This document shows, piece by piece, positions 1-5,334 of a stretch of 5,412 nucleotides of DNA (positions within the stretch are counted from its first letter, which is position 1; every line of letters begins with the position of its first letter). The stretch is from Alistipes sp. (GTDB lineage Bacteria > Bacteroidota > Bacteroidia > Bacteroidales > Rikenellaceae). Where the stretch lies: the NCBI GenBank assembly GCA_017391185.1, contig JAFOZN010000163.1, positions 1 to 5,412 of the forward strand, written 5' to 3'. Below the pieces are notes generated by a model. The model was not told the origin of the DNA. It saw nothing but the letters and a program-made list of their open reading frames with translations, and made no database searches. A program made the position numbers and the translations under genes.

Positions 1-32
1 CTTCATATTATTAGGTAATATAGTTTTAATCG

Positions 33-54
33 AAAAAAGCGGACTCGCGGCCCG
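33..54 (-). terminator. Candidate rho-independent terminator after frr
   Basis: Read on the minus strand, a short GC-rich hairpin is followed by one C and a run of six T. The stem is CGGGC pairing with GTCCG through one G-U pair, around a five-base CGCGA loop. It begins 27 bases past the frr stop codon, where the transcript would be expected to end. The five-base-pair stem is short, so this is a weak candidate; the T run and its placement are the main support. Confidence 0.4.
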
Positions 55-81
55 ATTTATTGAATTGAGTTTGAAAGTGAT

Positions 82-639
82 CTACACTGTCATAATATCC
101 TTCTCCTTAGCCTCCATCAAAGTATCGATCTTCTTCGAGAACTTCTCCAGAAGCTTCTGTGCCTGTGTCTCGCCATCCTTAGCCTCATCCTCAGGCATAC
201 CATCCTTCTGAGCCTTCTTGAATGCCTCAACAGCATCACGGCGTGCATTACGCAAACTGATACGCGCATTCTCACCCGCACTCTTCACCTGCTTCACAAG
301 ATCCTTACGGCGCTCCTCTGTTAGTGGTGGAATAGTCAAACGGATATGCTCACCATTGTTCGATGGAGTAAGGCCAATGTTAGAATCGATGATAGCCTTC
401 TCGATAGGGCGAATCATATTCTTATCCCATGGCTGAATCAAGATAGTACGTGCATCAGGCACTGTAACACTCGCTACGCCCGAAACAGGAGTCTGCGAGC
501 CGTAGTAGTCAACAAATACGCTATTGAGCACATTTGTAGTCGCCTTACCAGCACGAATGTTCAAGAGCTCCTCGTCAAGGTGATCCACCGTACGCTGCAT
601 ACGGTTGGTCGCTTCATTGATAATAGTTTTTGTATCCAT
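82..639 (-). CDS. frr: Ribosome recycling factor
   Basis: This protein works in the cytoplasm with EF-G to split the post-termination ribosome so that subunits, mRNA and tRNA can be reused. It has 185 residues, the usual length of the family (E. coli Frr is also 185). Recognisable family segments are the N-terminal helix ending in IRAGKATTNVL (about residues 28-38), the middle-domain stretch VPDARTILIQPWDKNMI (about 60-76), and the highly conserved IPPLTEERRKDLVKQVK region (about 103-119) with GENARISLRNARRDA just after it. The ATG at 637-639 gives a full-length N-terminus. An A/T-rich leader without a Shine-Dalgarno site precedes it, which is normal in Bacteroidota. It is the last gene of the leftward pyrH / thioredoxin / frr cluster, 59 bases after the thioredoxin-like gene. 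No strong promoter is visible in that gap, so it is probably at least partly co-transcribed with the genes upstream. Confidence 0.97.
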   Translation of the reverse strand: MDTKTIINEATNRMQRTVDHLDEELLNIRAGKATTNVLNSVFVDYYGSQTPVSGVASVTVPDARTILIQPWDKNMIRPIEKAIIDSNIGLTPSNNGEHIRLTIPPLTEERRKDLVKQVKSAGENARISLRNARRDAVEAFKKAQKDGMPEDEAKDGETQAQKLLEKFSKKIDTLMEAKEKDIMTV

Positions 640-698
640 AGTAGTTTTTTATTAATTATTTCTTTTCGTTAAGTGACTAAATATCTAACAATAGCCCA

Positions 699-1253
699 CT
701 AAAGAGCCTTATTGATCACCTCAATCATCTCCTTGAACTCCTCTGGAGTAAAGCCTACCGAAGTGTAGATCACCTTACCATCCTTACCCACCACGAAGTT
801 ACGAGGAATATAGTTCGAAGCATACTTCTTATAGATAGTCTGCTGAGGATCCAAACCCATAGGGAATGTATAGTGCATCTTCTTGCGGAAAGCCTCTACG
901 GTAGCCTTCTTCTCGCCACGCGAGATAGGGAGGAATACGAATGGCTTACCCTTGAAACGCTCGATGAGCTCCTTCTCCACATGAGTCAACTCCTCACGGC
1001 ATGGAGGACACCATGTAGCCCAGAAATTGACCACGACAACCTTACCCTTAAGCTCAGAGAGCGTAATCTTCGAGCCATCGACCATCTCTACGGTAAAATC
1101 TGGAGCCTTATCACCCTTGTGAATCAATGTAGTAGCTGCAATATCATCACTCTTATCCTTGGTTTGCGCCTGAGAAGTAGCAGGCACCGCCAAAAACATA
1201 ATCATCACTGCCAAAGCAGAGAACAACTTAATTCCAAAAAATTTCTTTCCCAT
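699..1253 (-). CDS. Periplasmic TlpA/ResA-like thiol-disulfide oxidoreductase
   Basis: A 184-residue secreted protein with a thioredoxin fold of the TlpA/ResA (AhpC-TSA/redoxin) type. Residues 1-29 form a classical signal peptide: basic MGKKFFGIK, a hydrophobic core about 10-25, and likely cleavage after TSQA at 29. There is no lipobox cysteine, so a soluble periplasmic protein is expected. The redoxin domain runs from about residue 46 (GDKAPDFTVEMVDG) to the C-terminus. The active site is WCPPC at 81-85, with redox cysteines C82 and C85, preceded by VVVVNFWAT. The cis-proline is probably P150 in NYIPRNFVVGKDGKV. WCPPC is typical of reducing TlpA/ResA-type proteins that keep cysteines reduced, for example during cytochrome c maturation, but the actual client cannot be read from the sequence. 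It lies between pyrH and frr, 98 bases or less from each. The family assignment is secure; the substrate is not. Confidence 0.92.
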   Translation of the reverse strand: MGKKFFGIKLFSALAVMIMFLAVPATSQAQTKDKSDDIAATTLIHKGDKAPDFTVEMVDGSKITLSELKGKVVVVNFWATWCPPCREELTHVEKELIERFKGKPFVFLPISRGEKKATVEAFRKKMHYTFPMGLDPQQTIYKKYASNYIPRNFVVGKDGKVIYTSVGFTPEEFKEMIEVINKAL

Positions 1254-1272
1254 AATCTTTACTTTCTCTATT

Positions 1273-1304
1273 TATAATTATCTATCATCGGGCTTTGGCG
1301 CAAA
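1273..1304 (-). promoter_or_regulatory. Possible promoter of the thioredoxin-like gene
   Basis: On the minus strand, TTTG (plus coordinates 1301-1304) is followed after exactly 20 bases by TAATTATA (1273-1280), about 20 bases before the ATG at 1253. The spacing fits the Bacteroidota -33/-7 pattern, but the -7 element matches TAnnTTTG at only four of its six defined positions. If real, the redox gene and frr could be transcribed independently of pyrH. This is weak evidence by motif alone. Confidence 0.33.
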
Positions 1305-1352
1305 TTTCATGCCCACCCAACAAAAATTCTCTTTCCGCGACAAACTATCGTC

Positions 1353-2063
1353 TTACTCCTTGCAAACCAAAGTTCCGATAGGCTCGCCATTCAACACTCG
1401 CTGGAGATTGCCTACGGTATCCATATCAAATACAATGATATCCAAGCCATTCTCCTTACAGAGCGTAAAGGCAGTCATATCCATCACCTTCAGGTCGCGA
1501 TTGTAAACCTCATCGAAGGTAATCTTGTCGAACTTCACAGCCGTAGGATCTTTCTCTGGATCGGCCGTATAGACACCATCCACGCGAGTACCCTTGAACA
1601 TCACCTCAGCCTCGATCTCAATACCACGCAATGCAGATGCTGTATCGGTAGAGAAGTATGGGTTAGAGGTACCACCACCAATGATAACTACATAACCAGC
1701 CTCAAGATACTCGATAGCCTTAGCCTTAGAATAATACTCACCAATAGGCTCCATACGGATAGAGGTCAAAACCTTAGCCTTCACACCGTTATCCTCCAAT
1801 GCTGACTGCAAAGCGAGTGAGTTGATAATGGTAGCCAACATACCCATCTGATCGCCCTTAACGCGGTCAAAACCCCTCTTTGCACCCTGCAAACCACGGA
1901 AGATATTACCACCACCTATCACGATACCAATCTGCACGCCACTCTCTGCCACAGCCTTAATCTGCTCGGCATACGACTGCAAAACATCTGTCGAAAGACC
2001 ATATTTCTGTGCGCCCTGGAGCGACTCACCACTTAGCTTAAGGAGAATTCTCTGATACTTCAT
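1353..2063 (-). CDS. pyrH: UMP kinase (uridylate kinase)
   Basis: PyrH phosphorylates UMP to UDP with ATP in the cytoplasm, the committed step towards UTP and CTP. The bacterial enzyme is a hexamer of the amino-acid-kinase fold. The protein has 236 residues, close to the usual 235-245. Visible landmarks are KLSGESL at 9-15 (phosphate-binding Lys9), GGGNIFRG at 50-57, the UMP-binding DQMGMLATIINSLAL at 71-85, GGGTSNPYFSTDTASALR at 129-146, and TRVDGVYTADP at 159-169 near the ATP site. The start at 2061-2063 (MKYQRILLKL) is preferred. The frame stays open for 30 more codons upstream, to an ATG ending at 2153, but that extension has no family resemblance and would contain the predicted promoter. 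It is the first gene of the leftward cluster, with frr two genes downstream. It diverges from the lipoprotein gene on the other strand. Confidence 0.97.
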   Translation of the reverse strand: MKYQRILLKLSGESLQGAQKYGLSTDVLQSYAEQIKAVAESGVQIGIVIGGGNIFRGLQGAKRGFDRVKGDQMGMLATIINSLALQSALEDNGVKAKVLTSIRMEPIGEYYSKAKAIEYLEAGYVVIIGGGTSNPYFSTDTASALRGIEIEAEVMFKGTRVDGVYTADPEKDPTAVKFDKITFDEVYNRDLKVMDMTAFTLCKENGLDIIVFDMDTVGNLQRVLNGEPIGTLVCKE

Positions 2064-2086
2064 AATTTTTGAGTTTAAACTATATG

Positions 2087-2120
2087 CGAAGATAAGAAAA
2101 ATTTCTCTTATCTCACAATA
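2087..2120 (-). promoter_or_regulatory. Predicted pyrH promoter
   Basis: On the minus strand, TATTG (plus 2116-2120, the TTG core at 2116-2118) is followed after 21 bases by TATCTTCG (2087-2094). The latter matches the Bacteroidota -7 consensus TAnnTTTG at all but one defined position. The -7 element ends 23 bases before the pyrH ATG, leaving a short leader of roughly 15-20 bases. The position also argues that translation starts at 2063 and not further upstream. Confidence 0.6.
2090..2113. repeat. Inverted repeat overlapping the pyrH promoter
   Basis: AGATAAGA (2090-2097) and TCTTATCT (2106-2113) are perfect inverted copies separated by eight bases. The dyad lies inside the -33/-7 spacer of the predicted pyrH promoter and covers part of its -7 element. 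A protein binding here would be expected to block RNA polymerase. It could also be a chance product of A/T-rich promoter DNA; no regulator is identified. Confidence 0.5.
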
Positions 2121-2154
2121 GAGCCATGATTTTCCTCTATCAAAACCTCTCACT

Positions 2155-2172
2155 ATAGGTATAAATACCTAT
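2155..2172. repeat. Near-perfect 18-base palindrome, possible operator
   Basis: ATAGGTAT (2155-2162) and ATACCTAT (2165-2172) are perfect 8-base inverted arms around a two-base AA centre. It sits between the divergent pyrH and LamG-lipoprotein promoters, 61 bases before the -7 element of the latter and about 35 bases behind the pyrH -33 element. The arm length and tight spacing are typical of a site for a dimeric helix-turn-helix regulator. Its binding protein is unknown and not encoded in the window. Confidence 0.5.
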
Positions 2173-2194
2173 TTTCACTCCCGCAAAGCACCAT

Positions 2195-2220
2195 TTATGG
2201 TCAATCAAGCTACACCATAA
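2195..2220. repeat. Inverted repeat upstream of the LamG lipoprotein gene
   Basis: TTATGGT (2195-2201) and ACCATAA (2214-2220) form a perfect 7-base inverted repeat with a 12-base spacer. The -33 region expected from the -7 element at 2233 falls in the spacer, where no TTTG is seen. A second small dyad, ACCAT-TT-ATGGT (2190-2201), shares the left arm, so ACCAT/ATGGT occurs three times in 30 bases. This arrangement could mark a regulator site in a promoter that lacks a good -33 box. Confidence 0.4.
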
Positions 2221-2232
2221 CCCTTTTTTACA

Positions 2233-2240
2233 TATCTTTG
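2233..2240 (+). promoter_or_regulatory. Predicted -7 element of the LamG lipoprotein gene
   Basis: TATCTTTG matches the Bacteroidota -7 consensus TAnnTTTG at every defined position and ends 24 bases before the ATG at 2265. No TTG or TTTG lies at the expected distance upstream (about 2205-2212), so the promoter may need an activator or be weak. Confidence 0.55.
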
Positions 2241-2264
2241 TGAAAAGAAAATCGTTATATCTCG

Positions 2265-3140
2265 ATGCGAAGCTTCACACTTTTACTCTTATCCACACTG
2301 ACCGTCATGCTTTTTGCAGGATGCGACAACCGCACCCAAGTGGCTTCACGTCTGGAGAGTGTAGATAATCTGGTGGCATATTGGGATTTTGCTTCTGATG
2401 ATTTTCTTAGGCCAGAAGGTGTGGATGCCATACTCCAGAGCCAGAGAGATGACGCTATGCCTACTCTCATAGAAGATGGCCCCCTTTCGGGACACGCCTT
2501 GCATTTCGATGGTAACGACTACCTCTATATCCCATACAACCAAACCAAAGAACTCAATATCAAGAGTGGAGAGGTGACTGTTGTGGCTTGGGTGCGCTGG
2601 AGTGGCGAGCAGACAGGATTTGTTGGTGGAATGTGGAACGAATATGAAGATGGAGGTAAACGCCAATATGGTTTATTCGTATCCCTACCCCACTACAACG
2701 GAGCAAATCAGGTTTGCGGTCATATCTCCAAGACAGGTAAACCGACTCCGCCATTCCCCTATTCAATAGACTATTCGGCAAGCAAACAGATTGTACCAAC
2801 CAATGAGTGGTGTGCCGTGGCCTTTACCTATGACGGAGAGTATATACGGTCCTACCTCAATGGCCGTTTTGAAGAGCGCCAGAAGGAGCTAATCAACCAC
2901 ACCAAAGGCTTCGAGGGTTACCCAGAAGGTTTGCGTCAGGTGAAAAACCCATACTACTTTCCCGATGGAATTGGTGACAACGGTTCAGATTTCACCATCG
3001 GAGCAGTATTTGTAAACAACCGCATAGGCAATTATTTCAAGGGTGAGATAGGTGGTTTGGCCATATATGACCGCGCACTTTCGGCTCAAGAGGTAGAATA
3101 TGTAAGTTGGTGGGACAAAAATTTGTCAAATAAGAATTAA
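2265..3140 (+). CDS. LamG / concanavalin A-like domain lipoprotein
   Basis: A 291-residue predicted lipoprotein. Residues 1-19 are a type II signal peptide ending in the lipobox LFAGC, with the lipidated cysteine at 20. The rest looks like one LamG-type (concanavalin A-like lectin/glucanase) beta-sandwich. The opening strand is NLVAYWDFAS (35-44), followed by GHALHFDGNDYLYIP (76-90), GEVTVVAWVRWSG (102-114), EWCAVAFTYDGEYIRSYLNG (181-200) and the closing FTIGAVFVNNR plus GEIGGLAIYDRALSAQEV (about 243-278). This is the usual order of the LamG_3 fold. These domains usually bind carbohydrate or protein in cell-envelope or polysaccharide-use systems. No catalytic domain is fused and no SusC/SusD pair is adjacent, so the ligand is unknown. 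Surface exposure is possible but not shown; the residues after the cysteine (DNRT) are not a strong acidic export tag. The gene has its own promoter region and precedes the acyltransferase gene by 55 bases. Confidence 0.88.
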   Translation: MRSFTLLLLSTLTVMLFAGCDNRTQVASRLESVDNLVAYWDFASDDFLRPEGVDAILQSQRDDAMPTLIEDGPLSGHALHFDGNDYLYIPYNQTKELNIKSGEVTVVAWVRWSGEQTGFVGGMWNEYEDGGKRQYGLFVSLPHYNGANQVCGHISKTGKPTPPFPYSIDYSASKQIVPTNEWCAVAFTYDGEYIRSYLNGRFEERQKELINHTKGFEGYPEGLRQVKNPYYFPDGIGDNGSDFTIGAVFVNNRIGNYFKGEIGGLAIYDRALSAQEVEYVSWWDKNLSNKN

Positions 3141-3153
3141 TTGTGTTTCTTTG
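3122..3153 (+). promoter_or_regulatory. Predicted promoter of the alpha-oxoamine synthase gene
   Basis: TTTG (3122-3125) is followed after 20 bases by TTTCTTTG (3146-3153), which matches the -7 consensus TAnnTTTG except at its second base. The -33 box lies inside the last codons of the lipoprotein gene. The end of the -7 box lies in a 13-base palindrome TTTGCA-T-TGCAAA (3150-3162). The predicted transcript would have a leader of about 35 bases, A-rich just before the ATG. A separate promoter would explain why this gene appears to be expressed far more strongly than the one before it. Confidence 0.5.
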
Positions 3154-3195
3154 CATTGCAAATGTAAGTAAACTAATAACTCAATATAAAATACT

Positions 3196-4467
3196 ATGGT
3201 AGATATTTTTGAAAGATTAGAGAAGAACACCGGTGGTCCAATTGGTCAGTACATGCAGTTGGTACACGGTTATTTTGCATTCCCTAAGTTGGAGGGAGAG
3301 ATTGGTCCTCACATGAAGTTCCGTGGTCAGGAGGTATTGAACTGGAGCTTGAACAACTACTTGGGCTTGGCTAACCACCCTGAGGTGCGTGAGGCTGACG
3401 CTGAGGGTGCTAAGCAGTTTGGTATGGCTGCGCCAATGGGTGCTCGCATGATGAGTGGTCAGACTAAGTACCACGAGCAGTTGGAGCGTGAGTTGGCTGA
3501 GTTCGTTGGTAAGGAGGATGCTTTCCTTTTGAACTTCGGTTATCAGGGTATGATCTCTATCATCGACTGCTTGCTCTCACCACGCGATGTAGTGGTTTAC
3601 GATGCTGAGTGCCACGCATGTATCATCGATGGTTTGCGTATGCACAAGGGTAAGCGTTTCGTTTACGGCCACAACAATGAGGAGTCACTCCGCCTGCAGC
3701 TTAAGCACGCTACTGAGCTCGCTGAGGAGCAGCGTGGTGGTGTACTCGTAATCACCGAGGGTGTATTCGGTATGAAGGGTGACTTGGGCTTCTTGGATGT
3801 AATCGTGAAGGCTAAGCAGGACTTCAACTTCCGCCTTTTGGTTGACGATGCTCACGGTTTTGGTACTATGGGTCCTGGCGGTCGCGGTACTGCAGCTCAC
3901 TTTGGTTGCGTAGATGGCGTAGATGTACTCTTCAACACATTTGCTAAGTCTATGGCTGGTATCGGTGCATTCGTAGCTGCTCCACGCTGGTTGGTTAACC
4001 TTTTCCGTTACAACATGCGTTCACAGCTCTACGCTAAGTCATTGCCAATGCCTATGGTAATCGGTGCTTTGAAGCGTTTGGATCTTATCCGCAAGCACCC
4101 TGAGTATCAGGAGAAGTTGTGGGAGATCACTCGTGCTATCCAGACAGGTTTCAAGGAGAATGGTTTCGAGATCGGTGTTACTCAGTCGCCTGTTACCCCT
4201 GTATATATGAAGGGTGGCGAGCAGGAGGGTACTAACCTCATCGTTGACCTTCGCGAGAACTACGGTATCTTCTGCTCTATCGTGATCTATCCTGTGATCC
4301 CTAAGGGCGAGATCATCTTGCGTATCATCCCTACAGCAGCTCACACATTGGAGGATGTAGAGCGCACAATCGAGGCGTTCAAGGCTGTACGTGAGAAGTT
4401 CGATGCTGGTTACTACGCATCAATGCCTATCCCTATGAAGGCTGATCCTGAGTTTAAGGTACGTTAA
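3196..4467 (+). CDS. PLP-dependent alpha-oxoamine synthase (serine palmitoyltransferase / cysteate acyltransferase-like)
   Basis: A 423-residue cytoplasmic enzyme of the KBL/SPT/AONS family. These proteins join an acyl thioester to an amino acid with loss of CO2, using pyridoxal phosphate. Family landmarks are NWSLNNYLGLANHP (49-62), GARMMSGQTKYHEQLE (82-97), the PLP-stacking histidine H140 in DAECHAC, the cofactor-binding VDDAHGFGTMG (216-226) with D217 and H220, and the Schiff-base lysine K251 in NTFAKSMAGIGAF. The C-terminal domain includes YPVIPKGEIILRIIPTAAHT (365-384). The N-terminus (GQYMQLVHGYFAFPKLEGEIG) and the roughly 25 extra residues match, from memory, a Bacteroidota group distinct from the approximately 395-residue Bacteroides sphingolipid SPT. 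That group is linked to sulfonolipid (capnine) synthesis, where cysteate replaces serine. The choice between serine, cysteate and glycine as acceptor is inference. Codon use is extremely biased (GGT, CGT, AAG, GAG, TTG), unlike its neighbours, pointing to high expression. A strong terminator follows. Confidence 0.9.
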   Translation: MVDIFERLEKNTGGPIGQYMQLVHGYFAFPKLEGEIGPHMKFRGQEVLNWSLNNYLGLANHPEVREADAEGAKQFGMAAPMGARMMSGQTKYHEQLERELAEFVGKEDAFLLNFGYQGMISIIDCLLSPRDVVVYDAECHACIIDGLRMHKGKRFVYGHNNEESLRLQLKHATELAEEQRGGVLVITEGVFGMKGDLGFLDVIVKAKQDFNFRLLVDDAHGFGTMGPGGRGTAAHFGCVDGVDVLFNTFAKSMAGIGAFVAAPRWLVNLFRYNMRSQLYAKSLPMPMVIGALKRLDLIRKHPEYQEKLWEITRAIQTGFKENGFEIGVTQSPVTPVYMKGGEQEGTNLIVDLRENYGIFCSIVIYPVIPKGEIILRIIPTAAHTLEDVERTIEAFKAVREKFDAGYYASMPIPMKADPEFKVR

Positions 4468-4490
4468 TCTTAAACTTTAGATATTTTAAG

Positions 4491-4524
4491 AGTCCGTCTG
4501 AGTCAATCTTCAGACGGACTTTTT
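4491..4524 (+). terminator. Strong rho-independent terminator
   Basis: AGTCCGTCTGA (4491-4501) and TCAGACGGACT (4510-4520) form a perfect 11-base-pair stem with an eight-base loop, followed by a T tract (4520-4524) and further T-rich sequence. It starts 24 bases past the alpha-oxoamine synthase stop codon and should insulate the lipocalin gene from that strongly transcribed unit. Confidence 0.93.
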
Positions 4525-4563
4525 ATTTGCGGTAGACAGATTTGGTACGATATTAGCACTGCA

Positions 4564-5106
4564 ATGGGTATGAAAAAGATAGAATACAAACACAAAAACA
4601 TATTTTCAGCAGTGCTATTGCTCACCATGCTATTTATCACACTCTGTGTCTATGGCGCAGGGCGAAATCGTATTGATCGCTCAACGGTAAAACAACTCGA
4701 CCTAAAATCCTTCATGGGACGATGGTACGAATTGGCTCGCTTCGATCACCGTTTCGAGCGAGATATGACCAACGTAATGACAGAATATCGTCTCTTGGAT
4801 GATGGCACGGTGGAGGTAATCAACATTGGCATACGCGATGGCAAGGAGCATCGCGCCACGGGCCACGCCAAGACAACAACAGAGGCGGGACGCTTGAGAG
4901 TATCGTTTTTCTGGAAATTCTACTCCGATTACAACATCATGGAGATGGCAGAAGATGGTTCTTGGGTGTTGGTTGGTTCACGCTCACCAGAATACCTATG
5001 GATCCTTTCGCGCCAACCCTCGCTACCCGACTCCACGATGCAGCACATCATAGAGCTGGCCCGCAAAAGAGGCTATGCCGTAGAGAACCTGATTTTAGCC
5101 AAATAG
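4564..5106 (+). CDS. Blc-type lipocalin family protein
   Basis: A 180-residue small-ligand-binding beta-barrel of the bacterial lipocalin (Blc, Lipocalin_2) family. These proteins usually sit in the envelope and bind fatty acids or lysophospholipids; the ligand here is unknown. The diagnostic first motif is FMGRWYELARFDHRFER (50-66) with G52-R53-W54. The barrel strands follow (MTEYRLLDDGTVEVINIG, RLRVSFFWKFYSDYNIMEM), then the third conserved segment YLWILSRQPSL (144-154) and the C-terminal helix. Residues 1-30 give export features: basic start and hydrophobic stretch about 13-30. E. coli Blc is a lipoprotein, but the cysteine here (C28, context ITLC) lacks a small residue at -1 and is a poor lipobox, so a cleaved signal or membrane anchor is more likely. 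A second in-frame ATG lies two codons in (4570), and either could be the start. No convincing promoter was found in the 39 bases after the terminator. Its stop codon directly abuts the convergent small gene. Confidence 0.9.
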   Translation: MGMKKIEYKHKNIFSAVLLLTMLFITLCVYGAGRNRIDRSTVKQLDLKSFMGRWYELARFDHRFERDMTNVMTEYRLLDDGTVEVINIGIRDGKEHRATGHAKTTTEAGRLRVSFFWKFYSDYNIMEMAEDGSWVLVGSRSPEYLWILSRQPSLPDSTMQHIIELARKRGYAVENLILAK

Positions 5107-5334
5107 CTATTTTATGTCGGTAAGGCGAAACTTATAGATAACGTTATTGAGTGGTCTGCCAGGGGTATGGAATGAGAGGTATACGGCCATACCTTGCGAA
5201 GAGCCTTTGACCTGAATACCATCAGGCATAAGGTCCGCTACATCCAAGACAAATTTCATCTTAAGAGGCTCCTCAGCATTGGCCTTTGGCGTTAGCCACA
5301 ACAACAAAAAGATTATAGCGACAAGGCTACGCAT
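5107..5334 (-). CDS. Small predicted secreted protein, unknown function
   Basis: A 75-residue protein I do not recognise. Residues 1-20 are a good signal peptide: MR, a hydrophobic core SLVAIIFLLLWL, and a cleavage site after KANA at 20. That leaves a mature chain of about 55 residues. The mature part has no cysteine, no second membrane segment and no lipobox. It reads like a short beta-rich chain (MKFVLDVADLMPDG, GMAVYLSFHTPG, NNVIYKFRLTDIK). Its ATG shares one base with the TAA of the gene upstream (TAATG on the minus strand), which implies translational coupling and supports it being a true gene, not a chance frame. Its stop directly touches the lipocalin stop. It may be a small lineage-specific envelope protein; the length does not show whether it is a remnant of something larger. 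Confidence 0.68.
   Translation of the reverse strand: MRSLVAIIFLLLWLTPKANAEEPLKMKFVLDVADLMPDGIQVKGSSQGMAVYLSFHTPGRPLNNVIYKFRLTDIK

Noticed and set aside
873..1277. Open frame of 134 codons on the plus strand
   Set aside because: It is antisense to the thioredoxin-like gene, whose signal peptide and WCPPC motif are unambiguous. The plus-strand translation shows no domain.
1290..1315. GGGC...GCCC inverted repeat with an inner TTTG-CGC-CAAA hairpin downstream of pyrH
   Set aside because: The outer stem is four bases with a long loop and no T run follows on the minus strand, so it is not a supported terminator. The inner CAAA is more simply read as the -33 box of the next gene.
2064..2153. A 30-codon N-terminal extension of pyrH starting at the ATG ending at 2153
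   Set aside because: The extension has no resemblance to UMP kinases, which start at the MKYQRILLKL position. It would also overlap the predicted promoter and its dyad.
2346..2799. Minus-strand open frames opposite the LamG gene
   Set aside because: They have low-complexity, unrelated translations and run opposite a coding sequence with a lipobox and LamG strands.
4039..4344. Minus-strand open frame of 101 codons opposite the acyltransferase gene
   Set aside because: Long antisense frames are a by-product of the strong codon bias of the real gene; no motif or start context supports them.
4525..4563. Possible lipocalin promoter (TTTG at 4526-4529 with TACGATAT or TATTAGCA downstream)
   Set aside because: Spacing and -7 matches are both poor, so no promoter is claimed here.
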